A stretch of DNA of 64,000 nt from Rhipicephalus microplus. Its lineage: Eukaryota > Arthropoda > Arachnida > Ixodida > Ixodidae. Positions 25,100-37,262 of this stretch are shown piece after piece. Position 1 is the stretch's first letter, and every line of letters begins with the position of its first letter. The notes under the pieces were generated by a model that saw only the letters and a list, made by a program, of their open reading frames with translations, was not told the origin of the DNA and ran no database searches. Both the position numbers and the translations under genes were made by a program. The stretch is from contig NC_134701.1 in NCBI RefSeq assembly GCF_043290135.1, forward strand, positions 67,342,002 to 67,406,001, read 5' to 3'.

Positions 25100-27420
25100 A
25101 AAAATTACACCATTTCCCCCTAAAGAGAACCATGACAGGGTGCGAAGCACCATTGGGGGTTGACACCAAGTGTCCGTTTACGTTCACCAGTGGATATAAG
25201 CGAAATTGGCCCCGTATCTGCAGGTTTCACTGCAAGTTTTCTCGAAAGACGATAGTCTTGCGTCTAGAGAGAGTGAACAAAAGGTTGTTTTTTTTCTATC
25301 TTCTGCGAGAGACAGTCATTGAATTGTATTCTGGAGGCACTGCGTTAAAGTGTCTCGATCCGTGCTGCGAAGGCAAACGAGTGCATCGAGGCACGTTGTA
25401 CACGAGCGCTATCTGGCAGCTATCTTCGAAAACGAAGGAAGGCGCGCGCGCCTGTCTGGTAGGTGATAAGGTGTAGAACGCAAAGCGACGGGCAGGTGCC
25501 ATAACTATGTCGTCTTAGCAAAGCGTTTGAAACACTTGCCTTTTTCGAGCATAGCGTTGCATTGTTAGCGCAGCGCGATAAACGCTACGGTCCATAGAAT
25601 TACTTATGTATGCCTTGTCAGGCATAAAGACACACATACAAAATATTGGTGGGTTGTTATGGTGCCTGAGATATGCCGAATAATTGGTTTTTAGTTGAAA
25701 ATCACACGAGTATGAACGCCGAAACTTGAGCAATATTGGTGGGCGCCGCGGATGGGGTTGGTGGTTTCGGGTATAGTTTGGCGCGGTTAGGAATATCGTT
25801 GCAGTGGACATACAGACAAATGTACAGACGGAGTAAGAGTTATGTGTCGAAGGGATGCTATCGGCTTTAATAGGCCACTGGTTAAAAAGGTGGCCACTAG
25901 TAATCACCACGGAGTGATGAAATCTAGCTGATTCAGCTGGCCAAACCGAAACTGGCGCACCAAACAGCGCATCTACCAGTCACTACGAAAACACCCTCAG
26001 TGACGAAATGTTTCTGTTGCCCTTAACAACCATCAGTGTAGTGATGTAGTCGGGGTTCTGCCCAGAGGACCAGAGTCAGCCAGAGTCTCGGGGAGAAGTC
26101 GAGGAGAGGAGCCGGGAGCTGTTAACCGTAACTTTTAATGACAATATTTACAAGTAGCGTGTTACATGATGGTGGTAGCATCAGGGAAGCTCTCGATGGA
26201 AGCATGATGGTAGCTCCTGCGAGCTTGTGAGAGCCTGTCGGGAGTGCCTAGGCGCTCGCGTTTCATCTCCTGGCCTTCCCAGGATTCAATGCATGAAAAA
26301 CAATGAAGGCCAGTACAGTCCAATGAAAATTGCCATATTCACCTACGCCCTCGAAAAAGGAAGGTGAAACGCCGCCTCCTTTCCAACCAAGGAAAGAGAG
26401 AAGAAGTACGCCCAGTTTAGCCCATGGCGAGGGAGAAAATACTGCACACGGCGCACGACACAGCACAGCACGAAGGCGTTGAGTTGAGTCTTACGTGGAA
26501 GTCAATTTCGTAGTATGTTGCAGTGATGGGTATGTGGCGCCAGGCAGACCACAAATTGTGGAAACAGTGGCATCAAGGCGCCACGGAGAACGTGGGAAAT
26601 GCATCCGCCAACCGTTCTCAGACGCTGGGCCCTTTTCCCGGGGCACCTTGACGGCAAAGCAAGCCGCCTCGAAGGGCAACAACTCTTCCTAATCCTTCAG
26701 TCGGTCAGGCGTGTCCAAAAGATTTTACGAGGGGCGCCGACGACCTAGGATAACTATCAGAACGATTTCTCTGTTGTCGCCGCTCTTGATGCGTCTCTGG
26801 GAGCGCTGACTCGGAAAAAATAAGGGTAGGCTCAGCCACCATGTCTCATGTGACAAAGCAGCGTCAAGCCAGGCAGGCCCATCATAACAGCCGACACTTT
26901 GCTTCGTGACCGCTTATCGACGCCCGCTTTTCTTCCTCCGCCACTGCGAAGGGAACTGCGTCGTAATTCAGGGCGTTTTCCAAATTGAATGTCACATATG
27001 CTGTTCGGTGTATCGGTTTCAGTTACGCGTGCTAAATTAGCCGTAACTACCTTTCAGAAATTTGAATGTGGCTATGCACTATTTGCATGAAAGACGTGAA
27101 CTCGCCCATTATACATAGTCACCTATTTTCACCAGTTAAAAAGTTAAGTATTCTATTTCCATATAAACTACCGTAATTAATGTTTTTGTGCATTTGGAGA
27201 TGCCTTCTTCAACAGTAAAAAAAGACGCCGCAAATAGCAGGCTGGTGCCTCTTATCCGTGATTTTTAAATAATATTTGGCACAATTCTTGAAAAAAACCT
27301 GCATAAGCAAATTGAAGGGCACATGACGATGTGTAGAAAACAACAATTATCCTATAAATTCTATGGCTGTTAACCAGTACACCGTGTGCAATCCCGAAGT
27401 CGGTAGGAGTGTCTGACAAT
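25100..27420. other. Spacer; possible LTR-like segment near 26045
   Basis: From 26045 (TGTAGTCGGGGTTCTGCCCA) for about 650 bases the sequence is GC-richer than its surroundings and its minus-strand edge would read CCCCGACTACA, which resembles an LTR end. No paired LTR or pol remains, so this is only a suggestion. The rest shows nothing recognisable. Confidence 0.25.
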
Positions 27421-28687
27421 TATTTGGGCTCAAGGTAAATTTAGACCGTACTTATATGGTAAGTCTTTCAACATTGTCACCGATCACCACTCACTTTGCT
27501 GGTTATCCACGTTGAAGGACCCCTCCGGCCATTTAGCTCACTGGGCTTTGCGGTTGCAAGAGTTTGACATGCGTGTTGTCTACAGGTCTGGCCGACGTCA
27601 CACTGATGCCGACGCCCTATCGCGTTCACCTGTATCATCGAAAAGCTCTGCCTGTCTATCTGCCGTGAACGAAACGATTGCGTTTCCAGCAAACTGCGAC
27701 ACGGTGGCTGAGCAAGGTAAGGATGACTGCATCAACGCTCTTCAGCGATTCCTATCAGACCCATCGACTTCTCCATCTTCTCGAACATTGCACCGTCAAG
27801 TGGTTCACTTTGAGATCCGCGATGACCTCCTTTATCGCAGGAATCACAAGTCTGATGGCCAAAAGTGGTTACTGGTCATACCTCGCCATCTTCGTCCTGC
27901 AATATGTTCAGCTTTCGACGCTGACCCTCAGTGCGCACATGCGGGCATCTTCAAAACATACGTTTGGCTTTCTTCCCGGTTTTATTGGCGAGGCATGTAC
28001 ACCTTTCTGCGCAAGTACATTCAGTCATGCCCGCAGTGCCAACGACGAAAAGCTCTGCCTCATCACACCTCTGGTCTGATCCAACCAATCTCTTGCTCAG
28101 CCAGGCCTTTCGACCACATTGGAATCGATCTGTACGGGCCTCTCCCATTCACGGCTTTCGGAAACCGTTGGATCATTGTCGCTGTTGACTACTTGACGCG
28201 ATACGCAGAAACAGCCGCTTTGCCTGCTGCCACAGCACGCGACGTATCACCTTTTCTCCTGCGGAACTTCATTCTTCGACGTGACGCGCCCCGTAAACTT
28301 CTCAGCGACAGAGGACGTGTGTTCTTCTTTGAAGTCGTCAACGCACTCCTTTCCGAATGCCGTATCCTTCATACCACCACCTACCATCCCCAAACTAATG
28401 GCTTGACGGAAACATTAAACCGTACCCTTGGCGACATGATATCTAAGTATGTTGCCTCAGACCACTCCGATTGGGACCTCATTCTGCCTTTTGAGACATG
28501 TGCCTACAATACTGCTCCACAGGTGACTACGGGATTTTCGCCCCCTGTTATATGGGTGAGACCCTTCCACCACACTAGCTACCATTCTGCCCTACTACCC
28601 CGATTCCTCCGAGTCTACGCCCATCTCTGAAGTTGCTTGCCATGCCGAGGAATACCGTAAGCTCGCCCAGTCGTTCACAACCATCGA
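27421..28687 (+). pseudogene. Ty3/gypsy pol fragment 3 (RNase H end and integrase), part 1
   Basis: It begins inside RNase H ([20 protein letters not shown]) and reads through DADALSRSP into integrase: CPQCQRRK, first Asp in [10 protein letters not shown], second in LLSDRGR, Glu in [13 protein letters not shown]. The catalytic D,D,E residues are all kept and the frame is open for over 370 codons. A short deletion near 28545-28555, in the block after TTGFSP, shifts the frame, after which [13 protein letters not shown] is read. Same family as the copy at 1. It is 5'-truncated with no LTR on the left, and cut at 28687 by a LINE. Confidence 0.92.
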
Positions 28688-29771
28688 AGCACCAAAGACA
28701 AGACTTCTGAGAAGTAGAACCAGGAGGAAAATCATGGAGCGCTTGGGGTTCGAGCCCACGGAGTATTCCAGACAGACCATACCTAAATTAACTAGGGCAA
28801 GACTAAAAATTATACCGCTGCCGAAAAACATGCATCTGGTGTTTCATGAAGGCAGACGCAAAGCTAGAGCTGTAGCCCTGCAGGCGAAACTTGAAGGTCC
28901 ATCTGGCGTGCTTTACACGGACGCTGCAGAATACGAAAGAAAGGGAGCATACACAGCGGTAGTGGTTCGCGAGAGCGGGGACCTGGTCTCGTTCTGCACT
29001 TCTAAGAACACAACCACCACAGAGGCAGAAGAGCTTCCGGTTGCTTTGGCAATAGCTCATAAAGGCACACGAGTGATTGTTAGTGACTCTAAGTCAGCCA
29101 TTAAAAACTACGATATGGGCAGGATCTCTGCTACAGCCGCCAAAATTCTAAGACTAGGCCAGTACCTGCAGAGCTAATCTCACTAGTATATGGTCCCCGG
29201 CCCATCAAGGTCTGTAGGGGATTGAGAAGGTGCACGCGATCGCCCGAGGGCTTACTTTCCGGTCGATCGACGCTGACCCACCGCCTTCGCGCGAGCAGCC
29301 CCTCTCCACAAGAGACGAACTACGAACGTTTCAGGAAATCACCGCACACTATAAATTCCACCGTATGATTTATTCAGAGGCAGCTAAACAGCTGAGCAAA
29401 AAGGAGGAAATTATGTGGCGGAAATTGCAAACCGGGGTGTTTCCAAACTCTCACCTGTACAGTAAATGGCACCCGGACGTATTCAACTCTAGATGTGCAC
29501 ACTGCAACGGCACTGCGGGTTGAGTGCACATGGTATGAACCTGCCCATCCTACAATGATCCAAGTAGAAACATAGAATCCTGGGAGGCCTTATTACACAG
29601 CCGTGACGCTGAAGAACAGCGTCAAGTCATCGGTCTCGCCCTGACCGCCGCCGAGTCCCAAGGGATTCCGGCCGATGGCTGGGGGGATTATTGGGGGCAG
29701 AGGCCGAAGCCTCCTCCCACGTCATTCTAGACGGGTGTAAATAAACGTTATTTCTCTCTCTCTCACACACA
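28688..29771 (+). pseudogene. I-type LINE 3' end with RNase H, inserted in integrase
   Basis: The frame reads MERLGFEPTEYSRQT, then RNase H with LYTDAA, TTTEAEELPVALAIAHKG and VIVSDSKSAIKNY, so the three acidic positions of the fold are present. Decayed sequence with the zinc-knuckle start CAHCNGTAG follows. The 3' end is GTAAATAAACGTTATTTCTC with a CT/CA tail. CACAACCATCGA at 28676-28687 and 29772-29783 is a 12-bp target duplication. The copy is 5'-truncated and has a stop at 29174-29176 and several frame changes. Confidence 0.88.
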
Positions 29772-30104
29772 CACAACCATCGACCAATGAAGACAAAAAT
29801 CGTGGCGTGACGATAACCGCCCGTACCCTAACTTTGTTCCGGACACCCTTGTGTGGCTTTGGGTTCCAGCTGTCCCTACAGGCCTTTCTTCGAAGTTTGT
29901 TTCAAAATACCAGGGACCCTACCGCGTTGTCTCACAGACTTCACCTGTTAACTACATCATTGAACCCGTGACGCCATCCACAGACCAGCGCTTTCGGGGT
30001 CGTGAAACCGTTCACGTACAGCGGTTGAAACCATACTACGATCCGCTCGTATACTCTATTTTCCGTGAGTCGCCAGGATGGCTCTTTTTTCGATGGGGAG
30101 GATA
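29772..30104 (+). pseudogene. Ty3/gypsy pol fragment 3, integrase C-terminus
   Basis: Beyond the LINE the integrase resumes: DDNRPYPNFVPDTLVWLWVP, then LSSKFVSKYQGPYRVVSQTS, PVNYIIEPVTP and ETVHVQRLKPYYDPLVY. The GPY motif is intact. The stop expected after the last block is lost and the frame runs on through CCAGGATGGCTCTTTT into the LTR. Confidence 0.9.
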
Positions 30105-30335
30105 TGTAGTGAAGAGAAATGCCCACTACCGCAGCGATATCGACACGTTGGCGCGAGGCGCGAGCTGGGACTGCCTGGTTGCTGCTGCGACGACGCCCGT
30201 ATATCCGGCCAGCTCTTGCTGCTTCTGTCCTTACGCTGCTACCACTTATCGCCTTGCATTTACATTATAGTATATATAACCTTCAAGCTGCTGCTGCAGT
30301 ATAAATCTGCTATTTTGAAGTCTTGAAGATTTGCG
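30105..30335 (+). repeat. 3' LTR of gypsy fragment 3 (right edge uncertain)
   Basis: A purine tract GATGGGGAGGAT precedes TGTAGTGAAGAG (30105). The start matches the LTR start at 10218. The right edge lies somewhere before the hairpin at 30371 and was not resolved. Confidence 0.55.
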
Positions 30336-30370
30336 TGTGCGTTTCGTGTGCCTCTTTTCGCTTGTGGTTT

Positions 30371-30414
30371 GTTCATAGGAGTTTTCATGTGAATATATGA
30401 GAACTTCTATGAAC
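30371..30414. repeat. 44-bp imperfect palindrome
   Basis: GTTCATAGGAGTTTTCAT pairs with ATGAGAACTTCTATGAAC around an 8-base loop. It lies at the junction of the gypsy LTR and the next LINE; its role is unknown. Confidence 0.8.
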
Positions 30415-30439
30415 AGGCTCACTCCTAGGGCCGCTTTTA

Positions 30440-31330
30440 TTTTTAATATATATAAATGACATTTTCTCAGGCGTTGAGTGTAATATACGGTTGTTTGCAG
30501 ATGACTGTGTCTTTTACAGGAAAGTTAGAAACAAGAGTAACGTCTTCCTGCTTCAAAGTGACTTATCGCGCATTCAAGAATGTTGTTCAAGGTGGAAAAT
30601 GACATTGAATTCCAATAAATGAATTCCTGTTACTTTCACGCGCAAGAAAACCAAGTTAGCTTTCGATTATGTACTCTGCAACAGTATTGTAATACAAAAA
30701 CGGATTATAAATATTAAGGTGTAACTTTTTCAGCCGACTGCTCACGGAATGCACACGTTGATTCAGTTGTTGCGAAGGCTGCCAAGTCCCTAAATTTTAT
30801 ACAGTGTAGCTTTAGACATGCACCAGCATGTTTAAAATCAACGGCGTATTCACCATACAATCGACTTATGCTAGAATACGCTTGTGCCATGTGGGACCAG
30901 GCAAAGTACTTTAAGTGAGAAGCTTGAAACAATAGAACAGAGAGCTGCAAGGTTTGTTGCAAGTCGGTACTCAAGAAATGACAGTTGCACCAATATGAAA
31001 AATGGGTTAGGATGGGAATTACTCTCGTCGCGGGTCGAAAGAAACTGCGGCTAAATCTCTTGTGCCAAATATTTTATGGTAAAACTAGCATTCGAAAAGA
31101 AAATCACATTCACAGTCTCATTATATTTCTTCGTGAAATGTTCATTGTTTCGAAATTCTGGAGTATACCATACCAGATCTAATTTGTATGCTAATTCGTT
31201 TCTGTTCCTTCTGTTAAAAAATGGTACCACTTATCTAATGAACAAGTTTGCTGTATAAATGAAGATGTGTCTTTCTCAACATTGCGACCCACCTGCTGCA
31301 GTGCCTTCGGGCTAAGCGGGGTAATCATTC
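30440..31330 (+). pseudogene. CR1/Jockey-type LINE, 3' part of RT
   Basis: The frames give VECNIRLFADDCVFYRKV (FADD catalytic box near 30495), LLQSDLSRIQECCSRWKMTL, then SEKLETIEQRAARFVASRY, the conserved post-RT block of these LINEs. Stops and frame changes are frequent. The end (CTGCTGCAGTGCCTTCGGGC, then TAATCATTCAATAGATAAAT) resembles a CR1-like 3' terminus. Not joined to the RNase H-bearing LINE at 28688. Confidence 0.8.
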
Positions 31331-32454
31331 AATAGATAAATATATCATATGATATGCTCATATGAGCATCATCATATGTATGGTCATACGTGAATATGAT
31401 GTGATCATAGGACTATTTCATCAATTTTTCATATTCATGTTGCTGCGACACGCACTTACCAGGGTACAAAATATTTTGGTAAAATACTTTCGCGCTAATG
31501 CCTATATATGTGGTGTTTTCTTAATCTATTTCATTGAAATTGATTTTTGGCGAGCGCCCTGATTGAGACAGCTGGCGTGGAATAACCCACTGATAGAATC
31601 AGCCAAGAAAACCACGTTAAGCCTATAGGAGCAGCCAGCTTTGTTGTTTGTTAAGCTCTTCACGACTTTTTAAACTTCTAGCATATTTTTTTAATAAATG
31701 GCATCAGGATGACGTCATGCGACTAGGTCATCATGGTGATGAGGACGTTTTTTATAATTGTGTTCGAGGCACAGACGTGTGATGCCAATACGGAACGCTG
31801 CGTGGTCAACCTTCGTGCATGATGAGGAATGTAAGAATATCGCCTTAATAAAACAAGACGTTAAGTCAGAATTTTCTCCGCCGATGCACGTTGTAGTGGG
31901 CTCACAAGTGCCTCCTCCGTGGCGTTTTGTCCTCTCGTCTTCTTTCTTCTGCTTCGCTGCGGCTCTAGGAGCATGGTGTTCTTTTGCGTGGGCACGCGAC
32001 ACCTTGCGCTCCCATTCCTTATCCCATTTCTGATCAATAAGCTGTATTCTCTCAATTACCTTCCTTTACAATTTCACAGGTAAGTCATGCATACGCCTGC
32101 GCATAAGAAAGAAGCGTTTTGCAATTGCGAACACTGCACTGAACACTCTTTCACTATTGGGATGTTTTATGCAGGTTGAAGTACATTTGATTTAGCGCGC
32201 TATTAAGACCCACATACCCCGATCATTCTCTTACAGCAATAGTTGGGATGCATGTTTCAGTGAGCATTAGTCGTTGTTTTTTTATTTATCGAGCCCAGAT
32301 TTTTCCTATTGTGCACTACGGAAACTTTAATATGTGGGGGTTTACAAGTGCAATAGCTTTCAGAGCCTGAGCTTTTTCTATAGGTAATTTTGAGGAACAT
32401 TTGTTTCATAACTGTATTAGCGGCATGAAAACACCTTATTTTCATCTTTTGCAG
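31331..32454. other. 3' end of the intron, nothing recognised
   Basis: AT-rich; starts with short palindromic strings (ATGCTCATATGAGCAT near 31353). No domain seen until the acceptor at 32454. Confidence 0.4.
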
Positions 32455-32557
32455 AATGTCAGTGGACAGGACCATGGAATTCTTCGACTCAGTTATGATG
32501 GGCATCCAAGGCCACGACTGCCTCAACATGTACCGCGGCTGCAGAGACTTCGAATGA
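32455..32557 (+). CDS. Last coding exon of the unrecognised small protein
   Basis: It follows TTCATCTTTTGCAG. The first base completes the GA|A codon left open by the exon ending at 12424. It encodes MSVDRTMEFFDSVMMGIQGH, then DCLNMYRGCRDFE and TGA at 32555-32557, adding two cysteines (CLNMYRGC) to the two in the earlier exon, so two disulfides are possible. AATAAA follows 35 bases after the stop, giving a compact, believable gene end. With the 12270 exon the visible protein is about 85 residues; an N-terminal signal peptide would have to come from an unseen upstream exon. Function unknown. Confidence 0.55.
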
Positions 32558-32591
32558 CCCTTCTCACTGCGGGAACGTGTGAACCAATCTG

Positions 32592-32597
32592 AATAAA
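32592..32597 (+). terminator. Polyadenylation signal AATAAA
   Basis: It lies 35 bases after the TGA of the last exon, followed by T/GT-rich sequence (TTACGTGTTTGTTATT) suited to a cleavage-downstream element. Confidence 0.55.
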
Positions 32598-35301
32598 TCT
32601 AATGTTACGTGTTTGTTATTTCATACGCATGGTGATGATGTCAGCATTATTCCAATCACTGCAACTCACAAACGTGCCTACGCAGCAATTTTACTGCCAG
32701 TTGCAACTGATGTGATGCAGACTGAAGTAGTCCTGGTTAGCGTGTATTGAACCCATTGACTTAATCCGTCTTTTATACGGTGGGTGGCGCATCATGTGAC
32801 CCCGATTCACGTTTTTGAGTCACCATTCCCGTGGACGGAAAACGCCCAGATATTTTCCGCATCAGCCTACTCCCTCTAACACAGCAGATTTAACCGAGTG
32901 TGTCAATATAGGCTAGAAACGAAGCATAGCTTTTTTTTTAATTTTCTGGTGTTGTTCTTTGGATTTGGCAGAAGAATTCGTAAGGACCTCACAACGGGCG
33001 CGAGTTTGTTTTTTTGTTTTTATCTCTCTCGTTTTCTTTAGGACTTCGCGCGAGTAGTTCACTCAGTTCGCTGTACCAAACTGACTGCAGCTAAGAACTC
33101 ATTCAAAGACGACACATTTTTTATCTGCATCTTGCTGGGCGATAGAGCCCTTTTGCCCACATCATTTTGCAGGAAACAGGTGCTCCTCATCATCTAATTG
33201 CGACAAATTTATATCCACTGAAGCAAATTGTCCTTTTCTTTTAAGCTCCATCTTCAATAAAAACAGACTTTGTACGAGAAAAAAAACTATTATATCTTCC
33301 ATGCCATCTACAGGAAGAAGAAACAAGCAGAATTCACTATACATCGGTCTCTTAGACTTGCTAGCACTCTACCGTAAATATCTAAGGTCACGTTTTGTCA
33401 ATGCAGGCTCTCGCAAAGACTACAGCTCCAAGAAAATGAGTGTATACGGCTATCAAAAACGGTGCGAAGTAATCACAAATGTTTTGCCCCTTGATGCTTC
33501 TGTATACAAACAAAGCAAATACAAGCGTCAGATTGCGATTACCAGGTCACGCAAGGCATGACAGATTTGAAGCTGCCAGCTGCCACTTCACATAGTGCCG
33601 CCGTTTTTTTTTTTTGTTTTTGTTTTTGTCCACTGCGATCGTCAACTCACCGCACTGGCCACAAGTCCTCGAGCAACGACACAAGTCGCACTATCTGCAA
33701 TGTTGGGTACGGCGACGACGAGAAAGGCCTCACGGAGCCATACATCACAAGCGCGAGTGATGGTGAACGGTGAGGGCCGTGCAACCCGTGAAGTACTGAT
33801 TCAATGATTCGATGCTCACAGCAAAACACAAACTTGGGAATGGTAATTTTTTGCTCATCGACATCGACATCAAACTTCAAGGTAGAGTGGTTAGCACTAT
33901 CAGGGTGAACACGCGAGGGCGTGGTCGATGGCAGTATCAGCACCGCGTAACGCTAGTCTTCGGAAACATTGCACATGCGGAGCATTTGCTCTGCTATAGG
34001 CTTTTTCCAACACGTCCTCCGCGTCATGGATACACTTGTTCGTCATCTGCTAGCCAAGTTTTTGTCTGCTAAGCATGGCGTGTGCTGCATTTCAAGGTCT
34101 ATCTCGATCACTGTTGCTGAGTTGTTACTCCGGAATGGGAATGAATCCAGAATCACTCTATATTTTTGTGACCCCGGAATAGAATGGGAATGAAATGGCG
34201 ACAAAGCTTGGAGGAATTAAATGAGAATTGAATTAATTGCATTTTACACGGAATAGAATGGAAATGGGATTACGTTCTTTACCGGAAATAGAGCACATTT
34301 TCATCGACGTGCCGTTTTCCAAACTTCAAACATTACTAAGTCAGACCCTCCAGCTCAACAATAAAGCAGTCATTTAAAAAAAAGCTTGATCGATTCCAAG
34401 CAGGGTAAATCTATAAGAAATGCGCCTACAATAATTCTCTACTTAATAGAATGTGTTACTTCGAAGTTTTTGTCTATTGTTCACGTAATCACGGCTATAT
34501 ACCATGGTATCCGTCATGCGGAACAGCGTTAGCGGCCTTACGCCTCGCCACTTTTTTTCTCATTCTGTGGCGCCTCACTCGCTCTCTCCATCCTTCACTT
34601 CTTTGTTTTTGTCTGTGTTGCCATCGATGACTAGAACACATATTCGAAAAAGCTCTTGTCTATACTCTAGTTCACCACTACGGTTCAGCACTACCAAAGC
34701 TACGGGGTGTAGGAAAGCCACATGCTTGCGCATCCAACTATAATCTCAGATAACTGCCACAAATTAGACAGGGTTGACTAAACTTGGCATTTGTTTGGTG
34801 TGTGTTACGTCACATTAATACGTGATACCTTCATGTTCGCATTTATTTTGTAGGCATTAAATTACTTGTGTCTGTTACCAACGAAAACTGTGTTTAGAAA
34901 TCAACATGGCAGCACCAATGCAGAAGCGACTACCCGCTTCCATATGAACTTGCTTTTGCTATACGCTCACTGTACTGACAGCAACAAACAAATAGCAAAA
35001 TTAGCCATGGATTTGCTTTATCTTTTTTTTTAGGATAAAGCATGAGGTCGGCTTATGTTACCTGCTTTATACTGTGCCTGCTAAGCCTAACACGCCGAGG
35101 TAGCGCTTGGGCTGCGTCGCTGACTTAAAAAACGCTGCATCTCCAATGGACATGCAACCTGGCACAGCGTTTCGTGCGGGTCGGCTCCTCCTTTGGTGGA
35201 AACAAAACACGGAGAAAAGAAGCGTTACAGCGAGAGACGCAAAGAAACGCGTCGCAGGTGGTGGTGGTGGTGAAAAACTCTATTCGTTTGATGGCCGAAA
35301 A
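32598..35301. other. Intergenic spacer, nothing recognised
   Basis: Includes a T-rich run at 33605-33625 and a GGTGGTGGTGGTG run at 35256-35271. No domain, tRNA-like box or clear transposon end. Confidence 0.4.
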
Positions 35302-36048
35302 AAATTGGCAGCTCCCACGTACAGTGGCAATCGATGATATGCAAAGCACGAATGAGGAAGGTTGATATGCCACTTTCAAATCACAACGTTACGAGGTGGA
35401 GGTAAATTATGCCGTAGTCGACATTCGTGTCATGATTATCATGTTTGGATGTGTTGCTTACCTTCGTCGTCTATACACGTCACGTGACACCAAATATAGT
35501 ATAAGTGGAGCTAGCAAAACGGCCGCGAGCCCACTATGAGCTAGGTATGTTGCGATGTTAATGATACACGTCTCTTGATTATCAGGTTTGCACCAGTCAT
35601 ATACCTTCGTCATCTATTGACGTCACGTAACACCAAATTTGGTATAGCCCCGCCGTGGTGGTCTAGTGGAAGGTACTCGGCTGCTGACACGCAGGTCGTG
35701 GGTTCGAATCCCGGCTGCGGCGGCTGCATTTCCGATGGAGGCGGAAATTTTGTAGGCCCGTGTGCTCAGATTTGGGTGCACGTTAAAGAACCCCAGGTGG
35801 TCAAAATTTCCGGATCCCTCCACTACGACGTCTCTCACAATCAGATCGTGGTTTTGAGACGTTAAACCCCACAAATCAATCAATCAATCAATCAATCAAT
35901 CAACCAAATTTGGTATATTAGGAGCTAGCCAAACGGCCTCGAGTCGTAACTCCAACGTAACGTTGACGCGCCCGCACGCTGGGCACAGCGACGCCACGTT
36001 AGCAAAACGCGAGCACACTATAGTCCGACGCCAAGCGCGACCAGCGTG
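35302..36048 (+). mobile_element. HINE/Helitron-like element C, right-truncated
   Basis: Begins AAATTGGCAGCTCCCACGTA with the same stem-loop (CCCAC-gtaca-GTGGC, one mismatch), continues with GATATGCAAAGCACGAATGA and two repeat units, and then the unique block shared with copy B (TCCAACGTAACGTTGACGCG to about 36048). The right end with subterminal inverted repeat and GATA array is missing. It contains a full-length Ruka SINE. Confidence 0.7.
35647..35902 (+). repeat. Full-length Ruka-like SINE, copy 4
   Basis: A complete 256-bp copy: A box GTGGTCTAGTGG, B box GGTTCGAATCC (35701-35711), tick-specific body, and a terminal CAAT repeat (about 35874-35902). A perfect 15-bp target duplication ACCAAATTTGGTATA lies at 35632-35646 and 35903-35917. 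Transcription by RNA polymerase III from the internal A and B boxes is expected from SINE biology. The perfect duplication makes it the youngest SINE here. Confidence 0.96.
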
Positions 36049-37011
36049 ACAGTGCAAGATGCGGTAGTGCAATGTGATGTCATGGTACATGAGAAGCGCG
36101 TCGTGGGTATCCATTCCCGGCGAGGGCGGGCTTGCTCGGTTGGTTGAATCGCAAGGATAGAACTGGCCGCCTCGCTGCCAGGATGATACGCGTGCGCGGG
36201 TTCCCAGTTGATATTAATGGGGTGAAAGAAAAAGGTGCCAGATCTCAAGATGCGTGTGGCAGGGGTGCCACCTGCCCAACCGCGTAGTTGTATACCGCGT
36301 GTTTGGAGTCGGAGAAAATGCAGGATAAGGCGCCATACGAGAGCCACGAACAGCGTCGGAGAAAAACTACCATAAAGTGAAGTTATCCGCCGGCATGAGC
36401 GTATTCCAATCCACAGAATAGCAACAAATCTACGCTTCGAGTACCTGGCATGATTGCTTGTTTCACAGTTTTACTGTATCTTCAAGTTAATAAGCAAGCC
36501 ATACTATCTGCAAAGAGCGTGTATAGACAATTAGGCAAGCAGAGGCCGTGCAAACGATGAGCAGACGACACAGCATGCAGTAGTACATGTGGAGGGGCTA
36601 AACGCCCTTCGCGTTGGATGAGGCGCCCTCTAGCCTCCACAGTACTGAAGGGAGCTTCTGAAACAGGCTATACGTTTTCATTCGTAATGACGCCGGCACG
36701 ATGCTTGTGTTTAATGCAAGCTTTTGTATACTATCTTCCGTTCCGTCTCACGTAATAGGAAGGTTTCGAGCAGGGTCCCCAAAGTTCATGGCCCCAAATC
36801 CATTTTCGTATGCATGCTTTGGGTCAAGCAGGAGCTAAGAGTTTTCGAGGCGGTGCTTTGCACATTATCTCTCTATTCGGGGCGAAAGTCCTTAAGCCAT
36901 GAGTCGTGCGTCCCTGATGTACGTACCCACCTCTCGTTTAGTCCCTGGAATGTCCGCTGGATGGTGGTACTTGTATATGATCAATATGTGATGAAAAGAT
37001 GTAAGATGGTG
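36049..37011. other. Spacer, nothing recognised
   Basis: A 109-codon minus-strand frame (36347-36018) has no recognised domain. No repeat edges found. Confidence 0.35.
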
Positions 37012-37022
37012 GTACTTGGAGT

Positions 37023-37248
37023 ACTGAAAGTTGGGCGAGTTGGTACTCATTGATGACTTCTTTGCGCAAACACGTACACGGACACAAGGAAAAGAGGCAA
37101 CCTTACCTCTTTTCCTTGTGTCCGTGTACGTGTTTGCGCAAAGAAGTCATGAATGAGTACCAACTCGCCCAACTTTCAGTTGCGCCCGTGTTGTTTGCCT
37201 CTTTTCCTTGTGTCCGTGTACGTGTTTGCGCAAAGAAGTCATGAATGA
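37023..37248. mobile_element. Palindromic foldback element with extra half-copy
   Basis: 37023-37097 (ACTGAAAGTTGGGCGAGTTG onward) pairs almost perfectly with 37106-37180 (ending CGCCCAACTTTCAGT) around a short spacer. A further copy of the inner arm follows (37181-37248). GTACTTGGAGT occurs on both sides (37012-37022, 37249-37259), an 11-bp direct repeat that could be a target duplication. The single arm at 11421 belongs to the same family. No coding capacity; it would depend on a transposase elsewhere. Confidence 0.8.
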
Positions 37249-37262
37249 GTACTTGGAGTGTT

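Noticed and set aside
26045..26700. Solo LTR
   Set aside because: Only one LTR-like edge could be argued; no partner, duplication or internal domain. Left as a suggestion in the spacer entry.
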